The translations under genes and the position numbers were made by a program. The notes beneath the pieces were generated by a model that saw only the letters and a list, made by a program, of their open reading frames with translations, searched no databases and was not told where the DNA came from. This document shows, piece by piece, positions 45,301 through 48,516 of a stretch of 64,000 nt of DNA (within the stretch, counting starts at the first letter, position 1; every line of letters begins with the position of its first letter). The stretch comes from Sipunculus nudus (lineage: Eukaryota > Annelida > Sipuncula > Golfingiida > Sipunculidae): the NCBI GenBank assembly GCA_026874595.1, contig CM049306.1, forward strand, positions 40,858,019 through 40,922,018. Direction: 5' to 3'.

Positions 45301-47442
45301 GCTACTGTAGTGTTTGCACAATGTTCATGTTGGCGCCAGTGTTCACGCCAAAACCCACTTTTTTTTAACACTCATGTGCAGGAGTAAGCCAATGGGTTTA
45401 GGGCAATATTTTGGCAGGTACAATTTAAATAAAAACAAGGTCTACAGGCCTTATGCCAACCTGTGCAATGGGATATACATCAGGTATAATGCTCATGCTG
45501 CACCTATACTTTTCAAGTACATGTGTGACATTTATATGTACAATGCAAGCACTGAACAATTTGAACCTGAGTAAATGCACCAATTACAACCAAATAATGA
45601 TTGTAGGTGGCACCACCCGTCTTCTATAGGAGAGAGCCAACAAAGAATTATGGACATGCAAAATTTCAGGCAGACACTTTAAAATACTCTTCCTCTTTGT
45701 GCACAGATGCATGAAACAATTGTAGGTGGTGCCACAAGTCTTATAAACAACAAAACTATCAGAGATGTATCTACAAGTATAATTTCAGGCTGATATGTCA
45801 AATCACTCCTAAGGAATAAGCAGGAGCATACACTGCAAAAATTATTGTAGGTGGCACCACCTGTCTTGCATACGATGAAGCTATATGAGATGTGAACATA
45901 CATATGCCCCATTTCAGGCTGATATATCAAATCCCTCTTTAAAAAATAAGCAGGGACAAACACTGTGCAAAAATTACTGTAATTGGCAACACCAGTCTTG
46001 TATACAATGACGTTATCCCATTTGCAAAAAAAAATATAAATATGCAAAATTTCAGGCTAATATATATCAAACCCTTGCTGAGTAATAAGCAGGTCCATAC
46101 ACTGTGAAAAAGTCACTGTGCGTGCAACACCAGTCTTGTGTACAAGAAAGCCATCAAAGATGCATAGACAGGTCAAAATATCAGGCCAATACATCAAACT
46201 TCTCTTGAGTCAGGTGCACTGGGCTGACCAGGCTTAATCAGGTGAGAAAAGCAGTTGCCCCTAGTGAACCAGAACAAACTGCTTGCTGCAGTGACTGCAC
46301 TGAGTGAACTCTTGACCTGTTGCATATTCTGATACAGTTGGCAGTCTACCAAAGCTATAAATAGACCCAGAATAACCTTTGGCCTATTGCCCAATCTGAA
46401 ACAGTTGGCAGTCTGCCTAGCTATTTATAGATAAAGACACACCCTTGGCCTTTTGGTAAATCTGTTTACATATACTGAAAGACTTTGGCGACTTTCATTG
46501 CTTTTCCACATAAAATGCAAGTTAAGGGAGGTGGCTCCACAAAAAGCTCAACCCCACAACATTTGTGTGACAGATTTTTGCATAAAATTAAGGGATGCCA
46601 GTTCCTGCTATTCCTGAGAAATTATGGGTTAATGTACTGATAACTGATGACCCATGTAAAAGCAAGGTTGATGCTAAATTTAATGATAACAGCTCCAGCA
46701 GTTTCTGATATTGTAAAACAAGTACCCTTTTTTCGGCCATATGACTAAGTTCAGCTTCATGTAACTTGGCCAAAATTCAATGAACTTAAACCATTCAACA
46801 AACTTGAGCGAGATTAACAGATTTCTCTGAATTATTGAACAATTTGGCTGGACATTTTCATAGAAGAAGCTTTTTCCCTATTAAATCAAAGTAAATACGG
46901 ATAGCAAAATTTTTAGAGGACTTTTTTTTGCATAAAATTTTGTGATGCTAAGCTCCTGCCATTTTGGAGATAGTATCAGTTTATGCGAGGACAATAGCAG
47001 ACAGATGAAGCTATGCCATCACATAAGCTCATAGGGTCGCTAAAAAAGACGCAATTTTTGTAGACAATCAACTTGATTAGGTCCCTTTAAGTGAAACTAA
47101 TAAATCTGTGGCTGCAGTGTTCAGACTGATTTTTATCATATATATAATTTCTACCCTCAGTAATACCTGGCTGTTGTCACCTGACCAGTGTATGATGGCT
47201 TCCGTGTGGGTTTTGTCAGGCAGCACGTGTACTTTAATGGTCCAGTCCGCCTGACTCGGGACTGGAGTGGGCGCTGCCCTTTTCTCTCGCTCTTTACTGG
47301 CGACATCATTGAGACTCTCTCCCGCCGTCAGCGGATAAATGGACAGGTCGGCATCCCTGTCTAACATTCTATGAAGAATTTTTCCATATCCAGCAGTCAC
47401 TAAACATAGTAAGATTATAACTAAAACAGATCGCTGCTGCAT
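3114..47442 (-). CDS. SorCS: SorCS-family VPS10-domain sorting receptor, 25 exons (whole gene span)
   Basis: Type I membrane receptor expected to sort ligands or other receptors between the Golgi, endosomes and cell surface (known for the sortilin/SorCS family). Joining 25 minus-strand exons gives one open frame of 3288 nt, 1095 aa. Order: signal peptide (about 1-20), propeptide ending in REKR (52-55), VPS10 propeller (about 60-560) with Asp-box motifs such as SADYGSSF, TLDQGGQW and SKDGGVSW, 10CC module (about 565-690) with exactly ten Cys, two PKD domains (about 695-870), membrane-proximal domain (870-985), TM helix (about 990-1012) and tail. Two PKD domains and the membrane-proximal domain, without LDL-A, EGF or FN3 repeats, favour SorCS over sortilin or SORLA. 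Vertebrate SorCS proteins are roughly 1160-1220 aa, so this is near full length. The start is the first ATG after an in-frame TGA at 47458-47460. The tail exon is the least certain part. Confidence 0.93.
3449..3915. repeat. 22-bp minisatellite (VNTR) in the last SorCS intron
   Basis: About 21 head-to-tail copies of a 22-bp unit close to GTCCAAGTCAAGTCCATGAT plus CT. Variation is mainly at two positions (CCAAG/CCTAG, CTG/CTA). It fills most of the intron between the TM and tail exons. There are no spacers, so it is not a CRISPR array. Confidence 0.95.
4011..4113 (-). CDS. SorCS: SorCS exon 24: transmembrane helix
   Basis: Residues 985-1019. Acceptor CTCTAG, donor GAG|GTGAGA; phase 1 in, phase 2 out. 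It encodes SDTQGKPG, then a helix containing VVPAVVVAVIIIILLAV, then the stop-transfer residues YYKR. Too short to appear as an ORF; found by extending exon 23 in phase. This single helix makes the receptor type I. Confidence 0.93.
4476..4638. mobile_element. TA-flanked MITE, 163 bp, in intron 23
   Basis: Starts CAGTAAAGCC and ends GGTTTTACTG, which is nearly its inverted repeat, with TA on both sides (4474-4475, 4639-4640). TA target sites and CAGT-type ends are typical of Tc1/mariner-pogo non-autonomous elements. No coding content. Confidence 0.7.
5153..6020 (-). mobile_element. Hairpin-ended tandem-core element, copy C (truncated)
   Basis: Begins with ACTAGAATACGGGTA, followed by a decayed hairpin (ACCGACAAGTGACTA) and TGTATCTGCCAAAA, matching the CTAG end of the complete copies at 38697 and 59016. 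The core carries diverged GTGGCGCCACC units (near 5570, 5850 and 6000) spaced about 130-150 bp. The other end is missing. It lies in SorCS intron 23. Confidence 0.75.
6032..6244. mobile_element. MITE of the GGTTCTCAGGCAC family, partial, beside a splice donor
   Basis: Its right end (GCCTGAGAACCATACC, then a T-run and GGCC at 6241-6244) matches the complete copies at 34185-34477 and 52320-52610. The left half is reduced. It ends 12 bp inside intron 23, next to the donor of exon 23. Confidence 0.7.
6257..6371 (-). CDS. SorCS: SorCS exon 23: membrane-proximal domain
   Basis: Residues 947-985. Acceptor TTGCAG, donor CAA|GTAAGT; phase 0 in, phase 1 out. It encodes FPIDQRLGQQSLVQVTKVQV and then IVT, ending one residue before the TM exon. 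A MITE terminus (GGCC at 6241-6244) lies only 12 bp into the following intron. Confidence 0.92.
6372..7619. other. SorCS intron 22
   Basis: AT-rich sequence of 1248 bp. I find no coding potential, repeat structure or RNA gene in it. Confidence 0.6.
7620..7739 (-). CDS. SorCS: SorCS exon 22: membrane-proximal domain
   Basis: Residues 907-946. Acceptor TTACAG, donor CAG|GTTAGT; phase 0 on both sides. It encodes LSVSVFPTLPTRANVSILPP, which matches the conserved V-F-P-G-L-P-T-x-A-x-x-x-I-L-P-P motif of SorCS membrane-proximal domains. It is one of the best subfamily markers here. Confidence 0.94.
7740..8846. other. SorCS intron 21
   Basis: 1107 bp of AT-rich DNA with short A and T runs. The small open frames at 7971-8198 and 8469-8789 have no recognisable domain and overlap on both strands. 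Confidence 0.6.
8847..8959 (-). CDS. SorCS: SorCS exon 21: membrane-proximal domain
   Basis: Residues 869-906. Acceptor TAACAG, donor GAG|GTTAGT; phase 1 in, phase 0 out. The peptide is predicted mostly alpha-helical (TLQLRVEFADILKKRLAE) and aligns with the region after PKD2 in SorCS, where a hydrophobic W-R-x-D-I-x-x-x-I-K-x-x-L segment occurs. Confidence 0.88.
8960..9664. other. SorCS intron 20
   Basis: 705 bp of AT-rich sequence. Nothing recognised. Confidence 0.6.
9665..9803 (-). CDS. SorCS: SorCS exon 20: second half of PKD domain 2
   Basis: Residues 823-869. Acceptor GCACAG, donor ATG|GTAAGT; phase 0 in, phase 1 out. It encodes SHIYKQTGEYTVFLDALNGV and then AKIIIYG, the H-x-Y-x-x-x-G-x-Y-x-V-x-x-x-A-x-N half of a PKD domain that begins in exon 19. 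Confidence 0.93.
9804..12277. other. SorCS intron 19, portion 3' of the TA element
   Basis: 2.5 kb without a recognisable gene. It is mostly AT-rich. The stretch 10860-11480 is richer in GC and may be old repeat sequence, but I could not pair it with anything else in the window. Confidence 0.5.
12280..13677. mobile_element. TA-flanked non-autonomous DNA transposon, 1.4 kb
   Basis: Both ends carry the same inverted repeat: CCGTAAAATCTCCACTTAAA plus ACCGC at 12280 and the mirror image (ACTGC variant) ending at 13677, about 25 bp with one mismatch. TA lies on both sides (12278-12279, 13678-13679). A second inner copy of the AAACCGCAC motif follows the left end and an AAACCGC motif precedes the right end. 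No transposase frame is present. The ends and TA target resemble pogo/Tigger-type elements (inference). Confidence 0.8.
13770..13850 (-). mobile_element. Possible tRNA-derived SINE head
   Basis: On the minus strand, GTGTAATGGTTAGGGTG resembles a pol III A box and GATTGTGGGTTCTCAGTC a B box about 35 bp later. The cloverleaf is not intact, so this is not a functional tRNA gene. Confidence 0.4.
13967..14091 (-). CDS. SorCS: SorCS exon 19: first half of PKD domain 2
   Basis: Residues 781-822. Acceptor TTGCAG, donor GAG|GTTAGT; phase 1 in, phase 0 out. It encodes PVTFEADVAKSSGLVHYMWT followed by FGDE, the W-x-F-G-D motif of a PKD fold. The rest of the domain is in exon 20, 4.2 kb away. Confidence 0.93.
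14330..14510. repeat. Short palindromic repeat in intron 18
   Basis: Internal repeats of AATAAGACCA in direct order and one inverted GGTCTTATTG near the right end (14482-14491), next to a CACTGTA end. It resembles a decayed MITE with CAGTG-type ends; the left end is not clear. Confidence 0.35.
14641..14824 (-). CDS. SorCS: SorCS exon 18: PKD domain 1
   Basis: Residues 720-781. Acceptor TTACAG, donor AAG|GTATGT; phase 0 in, phase 1 out. It encodes VYAWQFGNST and then FKYDKPGTYNVTVTVTNKAG, the classic PKD pattern (W-x-F-G, then Y-x-x-P-G-x-Y-x-V-x-V-x-V-x-N). Confidence 0.94.
14825..16305. other. SorCS intron 17
   Basis: 1.48 kb. The segment near 15946-16010 (AAATGGGTCAGGGCAATATT and following) is similar to 45385-45430 in intron 1, so part of it is a dispersed repeat. 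No gene seen. Confidence 0.5.
16306..16474 (-). CDS. SorCS: SorCS exon 17: end of 10CC, start of PKD1
   Basis: Residues 663-719. Acceptor TTTCAG, donor CGG|GTAAGT; phase 2 in, phase 0 out. The start completes G-Y-R-K-V, the conserved G-Y-R-K/R motif of the family. Cysteines 9 and 10 of the 10CC module (DVCSGG, LPCP) follow, then the first PKD strands (LISVNKEVTFYLHQER). Confidence 0.93.
16475..16879. other. SorCS intron 16
   Basis: 405 bp of AT-rich DNA. Nothing recognised. Confidence 0.6.
16880..16993 (-). CDS. SorCS: SorCS exon 16: 10CC module
   Basis: Residues 625-663. Acceptor TTTCAG, donor AGG|GTAAGT; phase 2 in and out. It encodes DFGYEKDGNGGC and DPKNPVYDCPEGTNYTVSKG: two more 10CC cysteines and the C-D-F/Y-G-Y-E motif shared by all VPS10 receptors. 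Confidence 0.95.
17704..17975. repeat. 17-bp minisatellite in intron 15
   Basis: About 16 degenerate tandem copies of a unit near GGATTATCTAAGGTAGC. The 17-bp period is kept although individual copies differ. The rest of intron 15 (16994-17703, 17976-18257) shows nothing. Confidence 0.92.
18258..18400 (-). CDS. SorCS: SorCS exon 15: 10CC module
   Basis: Residues 578-625. Acceptor TTGCAG, donor ATG|GTGAGT; phase 0 in, phase 2 out. It encodes five of the ten 10CC cysteines, including PCPC and the Cys of DFEC, which is split across the exon 15/16 border. The segment RPDGEKCILGQK followed by ERRKPNDECYNGRD is the family signature (G-x-x-C-x-x-G, R-K-P-x-x-x-C-x-x-G-R-D). Confidence 0.95.
18401..19450. 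repeat. Intron 14, repeat fragments
   Basis: Contains a C-run (18481-18492), a solitary GTGGCGCCACC unit at about 18602, a terminus of the GACCCATGGGTC family (near 18750), a 19-base G-run at 19175-19193, and the end of the CTATAGCTCAG family at 19270-19450. It is a mosaic of fragments of elements described elsewhere in the window. Confidence 0.6.
19875..20036 (+). pseudogene. Pogo/Tigger transposase N-terminal HTH fragment
   Basis: 53 codons from ATG to TAA reading KHHVLSVDDKLSIHARLDMG, then KPADLAREFNMGRSMINHIR. This matches the N-terminal CENP-B/pogo helix-turn-helix pattern (L-S-x-x-x-K-L-x-I, then A-x-x-F/Y-x-V/M-G-x-S-x-I-x-x-I-x-x). Nothing of the second DNA-binding half or the DDE domain follows. 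A TATATAAA occurs about 120 bp upstream. It is either a truncated relic or, less likely, a small stand-alone DNA-binding protein. Confidence 0.72.
20600..21415 (+). repeat. CTATAGCTCAG-family repeat, single unit
   Basis: Corresponds to one roughly 700-bp unit of the repeat at 27661-30258: shared segments include the ACATGCCATGGTCAAAGTTG core at about 20730 and the end TATAGTCAGCTGAG at 21400-21413. It contains two short overlapping open frames, judged non-coding. Confidence 0.75.
21581..22640 (+). mobile_element. Tandem-core element with GGCGGGGGCAT ends
   Basis: Starts ATGCCCCCGCC (21581-21591) and ends with its exact inverse GGCGGGGGCAT (22630-22640). The right end itself folds as a hairpin (ATGCCCCGGCCAC, short loop, GTGGCGGGGGCAT). 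The interior has about five tandem units of roughly 180-200 bp sharing ATCAGGCCAATATCTGCAGG and TCTGTAACTGGTCATTATCT. A GGACGGAACGACGGA stretch precedes the hairpin. No transposase. It lies in intron 14. Confidence 0.82.
22731..22848 (-). CDS. SorCS: SorCS exon 14: end of propeller, first 10CC cysteine
   Basis: Residues 538-577. Acceptor TTTTAG, donor CAG|GTCTGT; phase 2 in, phase 0 out. It encodes VFGHSTATPGWILIKVDFKS, then VFKRVCNASDYYTWKPGDQ. The single cysteine is the first of the ten in the 10CC module. Confidence 0.93.
22849..23478. other. SorCS intron 13
   Basis: 630 bp. The middle (about 23080-23320) has internally repeated phrases such as GGTCAAGGT followed by CAGTTTTCTA/AACTC, similar to 20250-20300 and 26930-27100, so it is a dispersed low-grade repeat. 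No gene. Confidence 0.5.
23479..23589 (-). CDS. SorCS: SorCS exon 13: VPS10 propeller, last blade
   Basis: Residues 501-538. Acceptor TTGCAG, donor CAG|GTATGT; phase 2 in and out. It holds a degenerate Asp box (YSCTEGNTW) and then TIDGVVTEPGLTSQVV, equivalent to the V-x-G-x-x-x-E-x-G segment of vertebrate SorCS. Confidence 0.92.
23610..23700 (+). mobile_element. Possible tRNA-like SINE fragment
   Basis: GAGTGGTTAGAGACTTTGCT resembles an A box region and TTGAGTTTAAATCTC a decayed B box about 50 bp on, followed by a T-run. Too degraded to be a tRNA gene. Confidence 0.35.
24137..24541. mobile_element. Short repeat with GTCCCC/GGGGAC ends, intron 12
   Basis: Begins ATGTCCCCCGCTTCTGCC and ends GCAGAGGCAGGGGACA, imperfect inverted repeats. 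A GGACGGACGGAC stretch lies just inside the right end. A shorter repeat of similar build sits at 26279-26582. Confidence 0.6.
24911..24993 (-). CDS. SorCS: SorCS exon 12: VPS10 propeller
   Basis: Residues 474-501. Acceptor TTTTAAG, donor TAT|GTAAGT; phase 0 in, phase 2 out. It encodes LYDGSYKYRILDQGGAMVLM, matching the conserved Y-x-x-x-x-L-D-x-G-G-x-x-V-x-M stretch before the last blades. Confidence 0.91.
25374..25441 (-). CDS. SorCS: SorCS exon 11: VPS10 propeller, Asp box
   Basis: Residues 451-473. Acceptor TTTCAG. The donor AAG|GTTGGT is weak, but it is the one that keeps frame with exon 12. It encodes FIVGTNINGVFLSKDGGVSW, a complete blade strand plus Asp box. Confidence 0.9.
26279..26582. 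mobile_element. Short repeat with GTCCCCC/GGGGGAC ends, intron 10
   Basis: Starts with GTCCCCCCCCCC and ends AGTGGGGGACA. Inside the right end a GACGAACGGAAAGACTGACGG stretch and a stem-like CCTTTGGCGCCTTTGG occur. No coding content. Confidence 0.5.
26643..26715 (-). CDS. SorCS: SorCS exon 10: VPS10 propeller
   Basis: Residues 427-451. Acceptor TTGTAG, donor CAAG|GTAACA; phase 0 in, phase 1 out. It encodes NCKLNLYIPSVYSDESAPGF and then IFAQG, corresponding to the C-x-L-x-L-x-L segment and the A-P-G-x-x-x-x-x-G strand of family members. Confidence 0.93.
27661..30258 (+). mobile_element. 2.6-kb composite repeat with hairpin end, copy I (intron 9)
   Basis: Begins with AACAAGGGACCCATGGGTCAC (perfect palindrome GACCCATGGGTC) and ends in the stem-loop TAGCTCAGATGACT, TAT, AGTCAGCTGAGCTA. 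An ACGG microsatellite (30171-30185) sits just inside that end. Two tandem units of about 690 bp (28930-29460 and 29617-30257) share a core around CGTGCCATGGTCAAAG. An inverted relative is at 56342-60982. A 16-base G-run is at 28687-28702. No open frame of note. Confidence 0.8.
30360..30506 (-). CDS. SorCS: SorCS exon 9: VPS10 propeller, Asp box
   Basis: Residues 378-426. Acceptor TTGTAG, donor ATG|GTAAGT; phase 0 on both sides. It encodes NGTYIANRM, then TVITLDQGGQWRPLTA: a typical T-x-D-x-G-x-x-W Asp box. Confidence 0.95.
30507..31721. other. SorCS intron 8
   Basis: 1.2 kb without recognisable genes or clear repeats. Confidence 0.55.
31722..31898 (-). CDS. SorCS: SorCS exon 8: VPS10 propeller
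   Basis: Residues 319-377. Acceptor GACAG, donor GAG|GTGAGT; phase 0 on both sides. It encodes DADEHQVFLAVKH, then NLYVSDTTGRFYVESLQNIK, a very conserved VPS10 segment (N-L-Y-I-S-D-x-x-G-x-x-F-x-x-x-L-x-N-I). Confidence 0.95.
31950..32150. repeat. Duplicated segment in intron 7
   Basis: Two copies, 65 bp apart, of a segment with GGTATAATCCTTGGTTGAT (near 32050) and GGTATAGTCCTTGGTTGAT (near 32120), each preceded by TGAACCTG and ATGG(G)ATAAATA. It belongs to the AAGGTCTACAGGCCTAATG family seen at 34667 and 45434. Confidence 0.7.
32191..32292 (-). CDS. SorCS: SorCS exon 7: VPS10 propeller
   Basis: Residues 285-318. Acceptor TTTGCAG, donor AAG|GTAGAT; phase 0 on both sides. It encodes KTTAESTDLYISYPEKGKRS and then GYFPGDIPVK, the Y-x-x-S-Y-R strand and the following P-x-D/x-P-K turn of the propeller. 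Confidence 0.92.
32787..32905 (-). CDS. SorCS: SorCS exon 6: VPS10 propeller
   Basis: Residues 245-284. Acceptor GTACAG, donor CAA|GTGAGT; phase 1 in, phase 0 out. It encodes GRYYLKTCGMPYCTDQ and then SSLLVLQEYMFIQ, matching the SorCS segment in which a cysteine-containing loop precedes the D-E-Y-I-F-I-Q-like strand. Confidence 0.93.
33191..33329 (-). CDS. SorCS: SorCS exon 5: VPS10 propeller
   Basis: Residues 199-245. Acceptor TTTTAG, donor AAG|GTAAGA; phase 0 in, phase 1 out. It has a degenerate Asp box (SKTLGKNGW), then PRFYWGTPGLDNETFIHMEI, which corresponds to the conserved R-F-Y-W segment of SorCS propellers. Confidence 0.94.
33330..33924. other. SorCS intron 4
   Basis: 595 bp of AT-rich sequence. 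Nothing recognised. Confidence 0.6.
33925..34080 (-). CDS. SorCS: SorCS exon 4: VPS10 propeller, Asp box
   Basis: Residues 147-198. Acceptor CTTCAG, donor GAG|GTGAGA; phase 0 on both sides. It encodes LILTDVKNKMVHVTEDEGKS and then RPDWILFHPMREKWVLLYS. This matches the VPS10 blade pattern: a T-x-D-x-G-x-S-F Asp box, then the conserved P-D-W-x-L-F-H-P segment. Confidence 0.95.
34185..34477. mobile_element. MITE of the GGTTCTCAGGCAC family, intron 3
   Basis: Left end GGCCAAAGGAAAAGGTAAGG plus TTCTCAGG, right end GTGCCGGAGAACCCTACTTT plus TTTTGGC: imperfect inverted repeats of about 30 bp. It begins 104 bp from exon 4, inside intron 3. Related copies are at 52320 and 6032. Confidence 0.75.
34667..35520 (+). 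repeat. Composite repeat with about 125-bp units, copy 1
   Basis: Begins AAGGCCTACAGGCCTAATGC, then has diverged units starting TGTAGCTGGCACCACCAGTC and GTAGGTGGCGACAACTGTC. It ends in short direct repeats of GAGTGAACTCTTGACC and GGCAGTCTGCCAAAGCTATA. The same order occurs at 45434-46440. Confidence 0.7.
36000..37028 (+). repeat. ATAAGCTCACAGG-family repeat, copy 1
   Basis: Internal repeats of a module with CTGTAACTCGGCCAAAAAT, AACCATTTGAACAAACTT and TTTGGCTGGACAGTTTC. It contains one GCAGGTGGCGCCACC unit (36526). It ends in an ACG-rich microsatellite (36950-37005) and GCATAAGCTCACAGGTTCG. Relatives are at 46480-47042 (same strand) and 61453-62600 (inverted). Confidence 0.75.
37107..37200 (-). 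CDS. SorCS: SorCS exon 3: VPS10 propeller, Asp box
   Basis: Residues 115-146. Acceptor TTGTAG, donor AAG|GTAAGT; phase 2 in, phase 0 out. It carries the Asp-box-like motif SADYGSSF followed by NPVKFSGGTLIQRYFLCP. The arginine at the exon 2/3 junction is formed by a split codon (AG|G). Confidence 0.93.
37201..38696. other. SorCS intron 2, segment beside exon 3
   Basis: 1.5 kb of AT-rich DNA. No gene or structured repeat seen. Confidence 0.55.
38697..40173 (-). mobile_element. Helentron-like non-autonomous element (HINE), copy A, complete
   Basis: Read on the minus strand it starts TTGTATCCGCCAAAAC, has a (CGG)8 run (40100-40123), then four 280-bp tandem units. It ends with the inverted subterminal repeat TTTTGGCGGATAC, a 7-bp-stem hairpin (38709-38727) and CCGTATTCTAG followed by T. 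Eight perfect 14-bp palindromes AGGTGGCGCCACCT lie at 38847, 38995, 39126, 39275, 39406, 39555, 39686 and 39835, alternating 149 and 131 bp. Subterminal repeats, a hairpin upstream of a CTAG end, a microsatellite and a tandem core are the known architecture of Helentron-associated elements, including bivalve pearl elements. No coding capacity. It lies in SorCS intron 2. Confidence 0.8.
40174..40662. other. SorCS intron 2, segment beside exon 2
   Basis: 489 bp with nothing recognised. Confidence 0.55.
40663..40730 (-). CDS. SorCS: SorCS exon 2: VPS10 propeller
   Basis: Residues 93-115. Acceptor TTTCAG, donor ACAG|GTTTGT; enters in phase 0 and leaves in phase 2. It encodes VMFILTRKRSRING and ends SKLYR, the strand leading into the first Asp box. 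At 68 bp it would be missed by ORF-length filters and was recovered from splice sites and phase. Confidence 0.92.
40731..42125. other. SorCS intron 1, left of the hAT element
   Basis: 1.4 kb with no gene. Two related segments around TATAAATTATAATGATGCAT (41370) and TATAAATTATAAGGACACAT (41432) are a short direct repeat. Confidence 0.5.
42494..42755. repeat. 132-bp tandem duplication upstream of the hAT transposase
   Basis: Two near-identical copies (42494-42625, 42626-42755) with a third diverged partial copy at about 42448-42493. Each contains TAATTAGGATGAACTCAACA twice and a CCTGCAGGGGTGGAGTTTGG core. It lies between the left terminus and the transposase gene. Confidence 0.92.
42890..42896 (+). 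promoter_or_regulatory. TATA-box candidate of the hAT transposase gene
   Basis: TATAAAA 96 bp before the transposase ATG, the right order of distance for a TATA box with a short leader. Confidence 0.45.
42986..44650 (+). pseudogene. hAT transposase with BED zinc finger, one in-frame stop
   Basis: Cut-and-paste DNA transposase. The frame from ATG 42986 to TGA 44648-44650 is 554 codons, broken only by TGA at 43499-43501. N-terminal BED finger: WAHYTEV, CNYC, then HYKKC (residues about 12-52). Catalytic core: D in VEDxWSN, TDNAKNM (D at 43688), the C-x-x-H-W motif GCSAHWLNL, and E in SASIERVFST (44525). The C-terminal dimerisation segment reads KLRNRLGVERTNKLVFAYRM. The stop falls where hAT proteins usually have Gly in DGW, so one base change explains it. 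The rest of the frame is intact, pointing to recent activity. An earlier non-ATG extension of the frame to 42941 is unlikely to be used. Confidence 0.92.
44785..44790 (+). terminator. Polyadenylation signal of the hAT transposase gene
   Basis: AATAAA 135 bp after the transposase stop codon, before the right subterminal repeats. Confidence 0.6.
45434..46440 (+). repeat. Composite repeat with about 125-bp units, copy 2
   Basis: Begins AAGGTCTACAGGCCTTATGC. It carries five diverged units that start ATTGTAGGTGGCACCACC or similar near 45600, 45720, 45845, 45977 and 46110. It ends with GAGTGAACTCTTGACC and GGCAGTCTGCC motifs as in copy 1 (34667). The units are distant relatives of the GTGGCGCCACC units of the Helentron-like family. 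Confidence 0.75.
46480..47042 (+). repeat. ATAAGCTCACAGG-family repeat, copy 2
   Basis: Shares TGTAACTTGGCCAAAA, AACAATTTGGCTGGACA and the end CACATAAGCTCATAGGGTCG with the copy at 36000-37028. It ends about 125 bp from exon 1, within intron 1. Confidence 0.72.
47167..47442 (-). CDS. SorCS: SorCS exon 1: signal peptide, propeptide, start of VPS10
   Basis: Residues 1-92. The hydrophobic run VLVIILLCLV (residues 6-15) followed by TAGYG is a signal peptide. A 35-residue charged propeptide ends in REKR (52-55), a furin-type site directly before AAPTPVP, as expected for a VPS10 receptor made as a proprotein. The ATG at 47442-47440 follows an in-frame TGA 18 nt upstream. The donor is CAG|GTATTA and the exon ends in phase 0. 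It is followed by the largest intron (6.4 kb). Confidence 0.93.
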
Positions 47443-48100
47443 ATTAATTTTATCAACTCAAATTAGCAACGTTTAAAATCTTCTTCCGTCTGTGTCCCGA
47501 TGGCCGACATACATGTGTGCTGACCATAACATAGGGATCAATCAGTATACAATACACCAAATCAGTTCACTGAAAAAAAGAGTATTTATTTCAAATTTTT
47601 CACGTTAATGTTATATTTCTTGGATGTTATTAATTACACCCTATGCACGTATTATCATTAAATTACGAAAATATGTTTGCAATTAAAGTAAAGGGATCAG
47701 TTTTTAAATTATTTTCTAAGAAACAAACGGCGCCTAAAGATGCTTATATAAATTCTTTATTCTCAAGAAATTATATAATTTTATTTATAAAATATACAAT
47801 AGAAACGCAGTTATACAGTCTGTATCTGATTTTTTAGGTTTGGTAATTTTTATGACATTTTGTACCAATAAAATACGTCCTTTTTGAATTTACGGTGTCC
47901 AGACCTAAGTTCGGGTTTTCTTTCGACACAACGTAAACATGGCAGCAGAGTGACTCGCACGTGGCATACTTGTCAAACTTGACTGGTTTGTTTGATGTCT
48001 GTTTAGTCGCCCTCGCTTTCTTGCAGGACTAACCACTGTCTGCCCAGGACCCAGGCAGGTAGGCAAATGATCACTTGCACAGATCTTTATCAACTGCCAG
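47443..48100 (-). promoter_or_regulatory. Putative 5' flank/5'UTR of SorCS, possibly with a divergent start
   Basis: The 658 bp above the start codon hold no repeat I recognise. On the minus strand a T-rich stretch ending in CAG near 47571 could be an acceptor for an upstream non-coding exon. The part at 47890-48070 is more CpG-rich than its surroundings and contains potential plus-strand donors (CAG|GTAGGC near 48055, CAG|GTAGTG near 48110), which would fit a bidirectional promoter. No core element is convincing. Confidence 0.3.
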
Positions 48101-48516
48101 CCGGCGGTCAGGTAGTGGCTGTTATATTACAAACATGTTATATTGAAATAGTCCTGTTAAACCAGTTAATTTCTAAATTTTTTCGCCAAATTTGTTGTTC
48201 AGACTAAATTAATAATGGCTGTGTTGTTAACAAGTAAAGCCTTGACTGTTCTGCAGACTTCAGTAATATCATACATTTATCACCACAAATATCTCAGTGT
48301 TAGAATATAGATGAAATCAATACAGGCAATCTATCATCAAAGTAAGTAATTGTACTGTACTAATAATATTGGCAATTATTGCTGTCCAGTCAATCTTTGG
48401 GCAGCATCTGAGGTGACTGAGTTGTTCCACTCTGGCGTTAGCAGTCTCTGACAAACTTGATACATGTGATGTCTGTGTGCTGAGGTCTGCTGTGTCTTCT
48501 GTCTTTGCTTAATCCT
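48101..48516. other. Upstream intergenic stretch
   Basis: 416 bp with no feature recognised. The open frame 48376-48687 (minus) is mainly a translation of the adjoining palindrome array. Confidence 0.5.

Noticed and set aside
3114-47442. Sortilin or SORLA instead of SorCS
   Set aside because: Two PKD domains and the VFPxLPT...ILPP membrane-proximal motif are SorCS features. There are no LDL-A, EGF or FN3 repeats, and sortilin lacks PKD domains.
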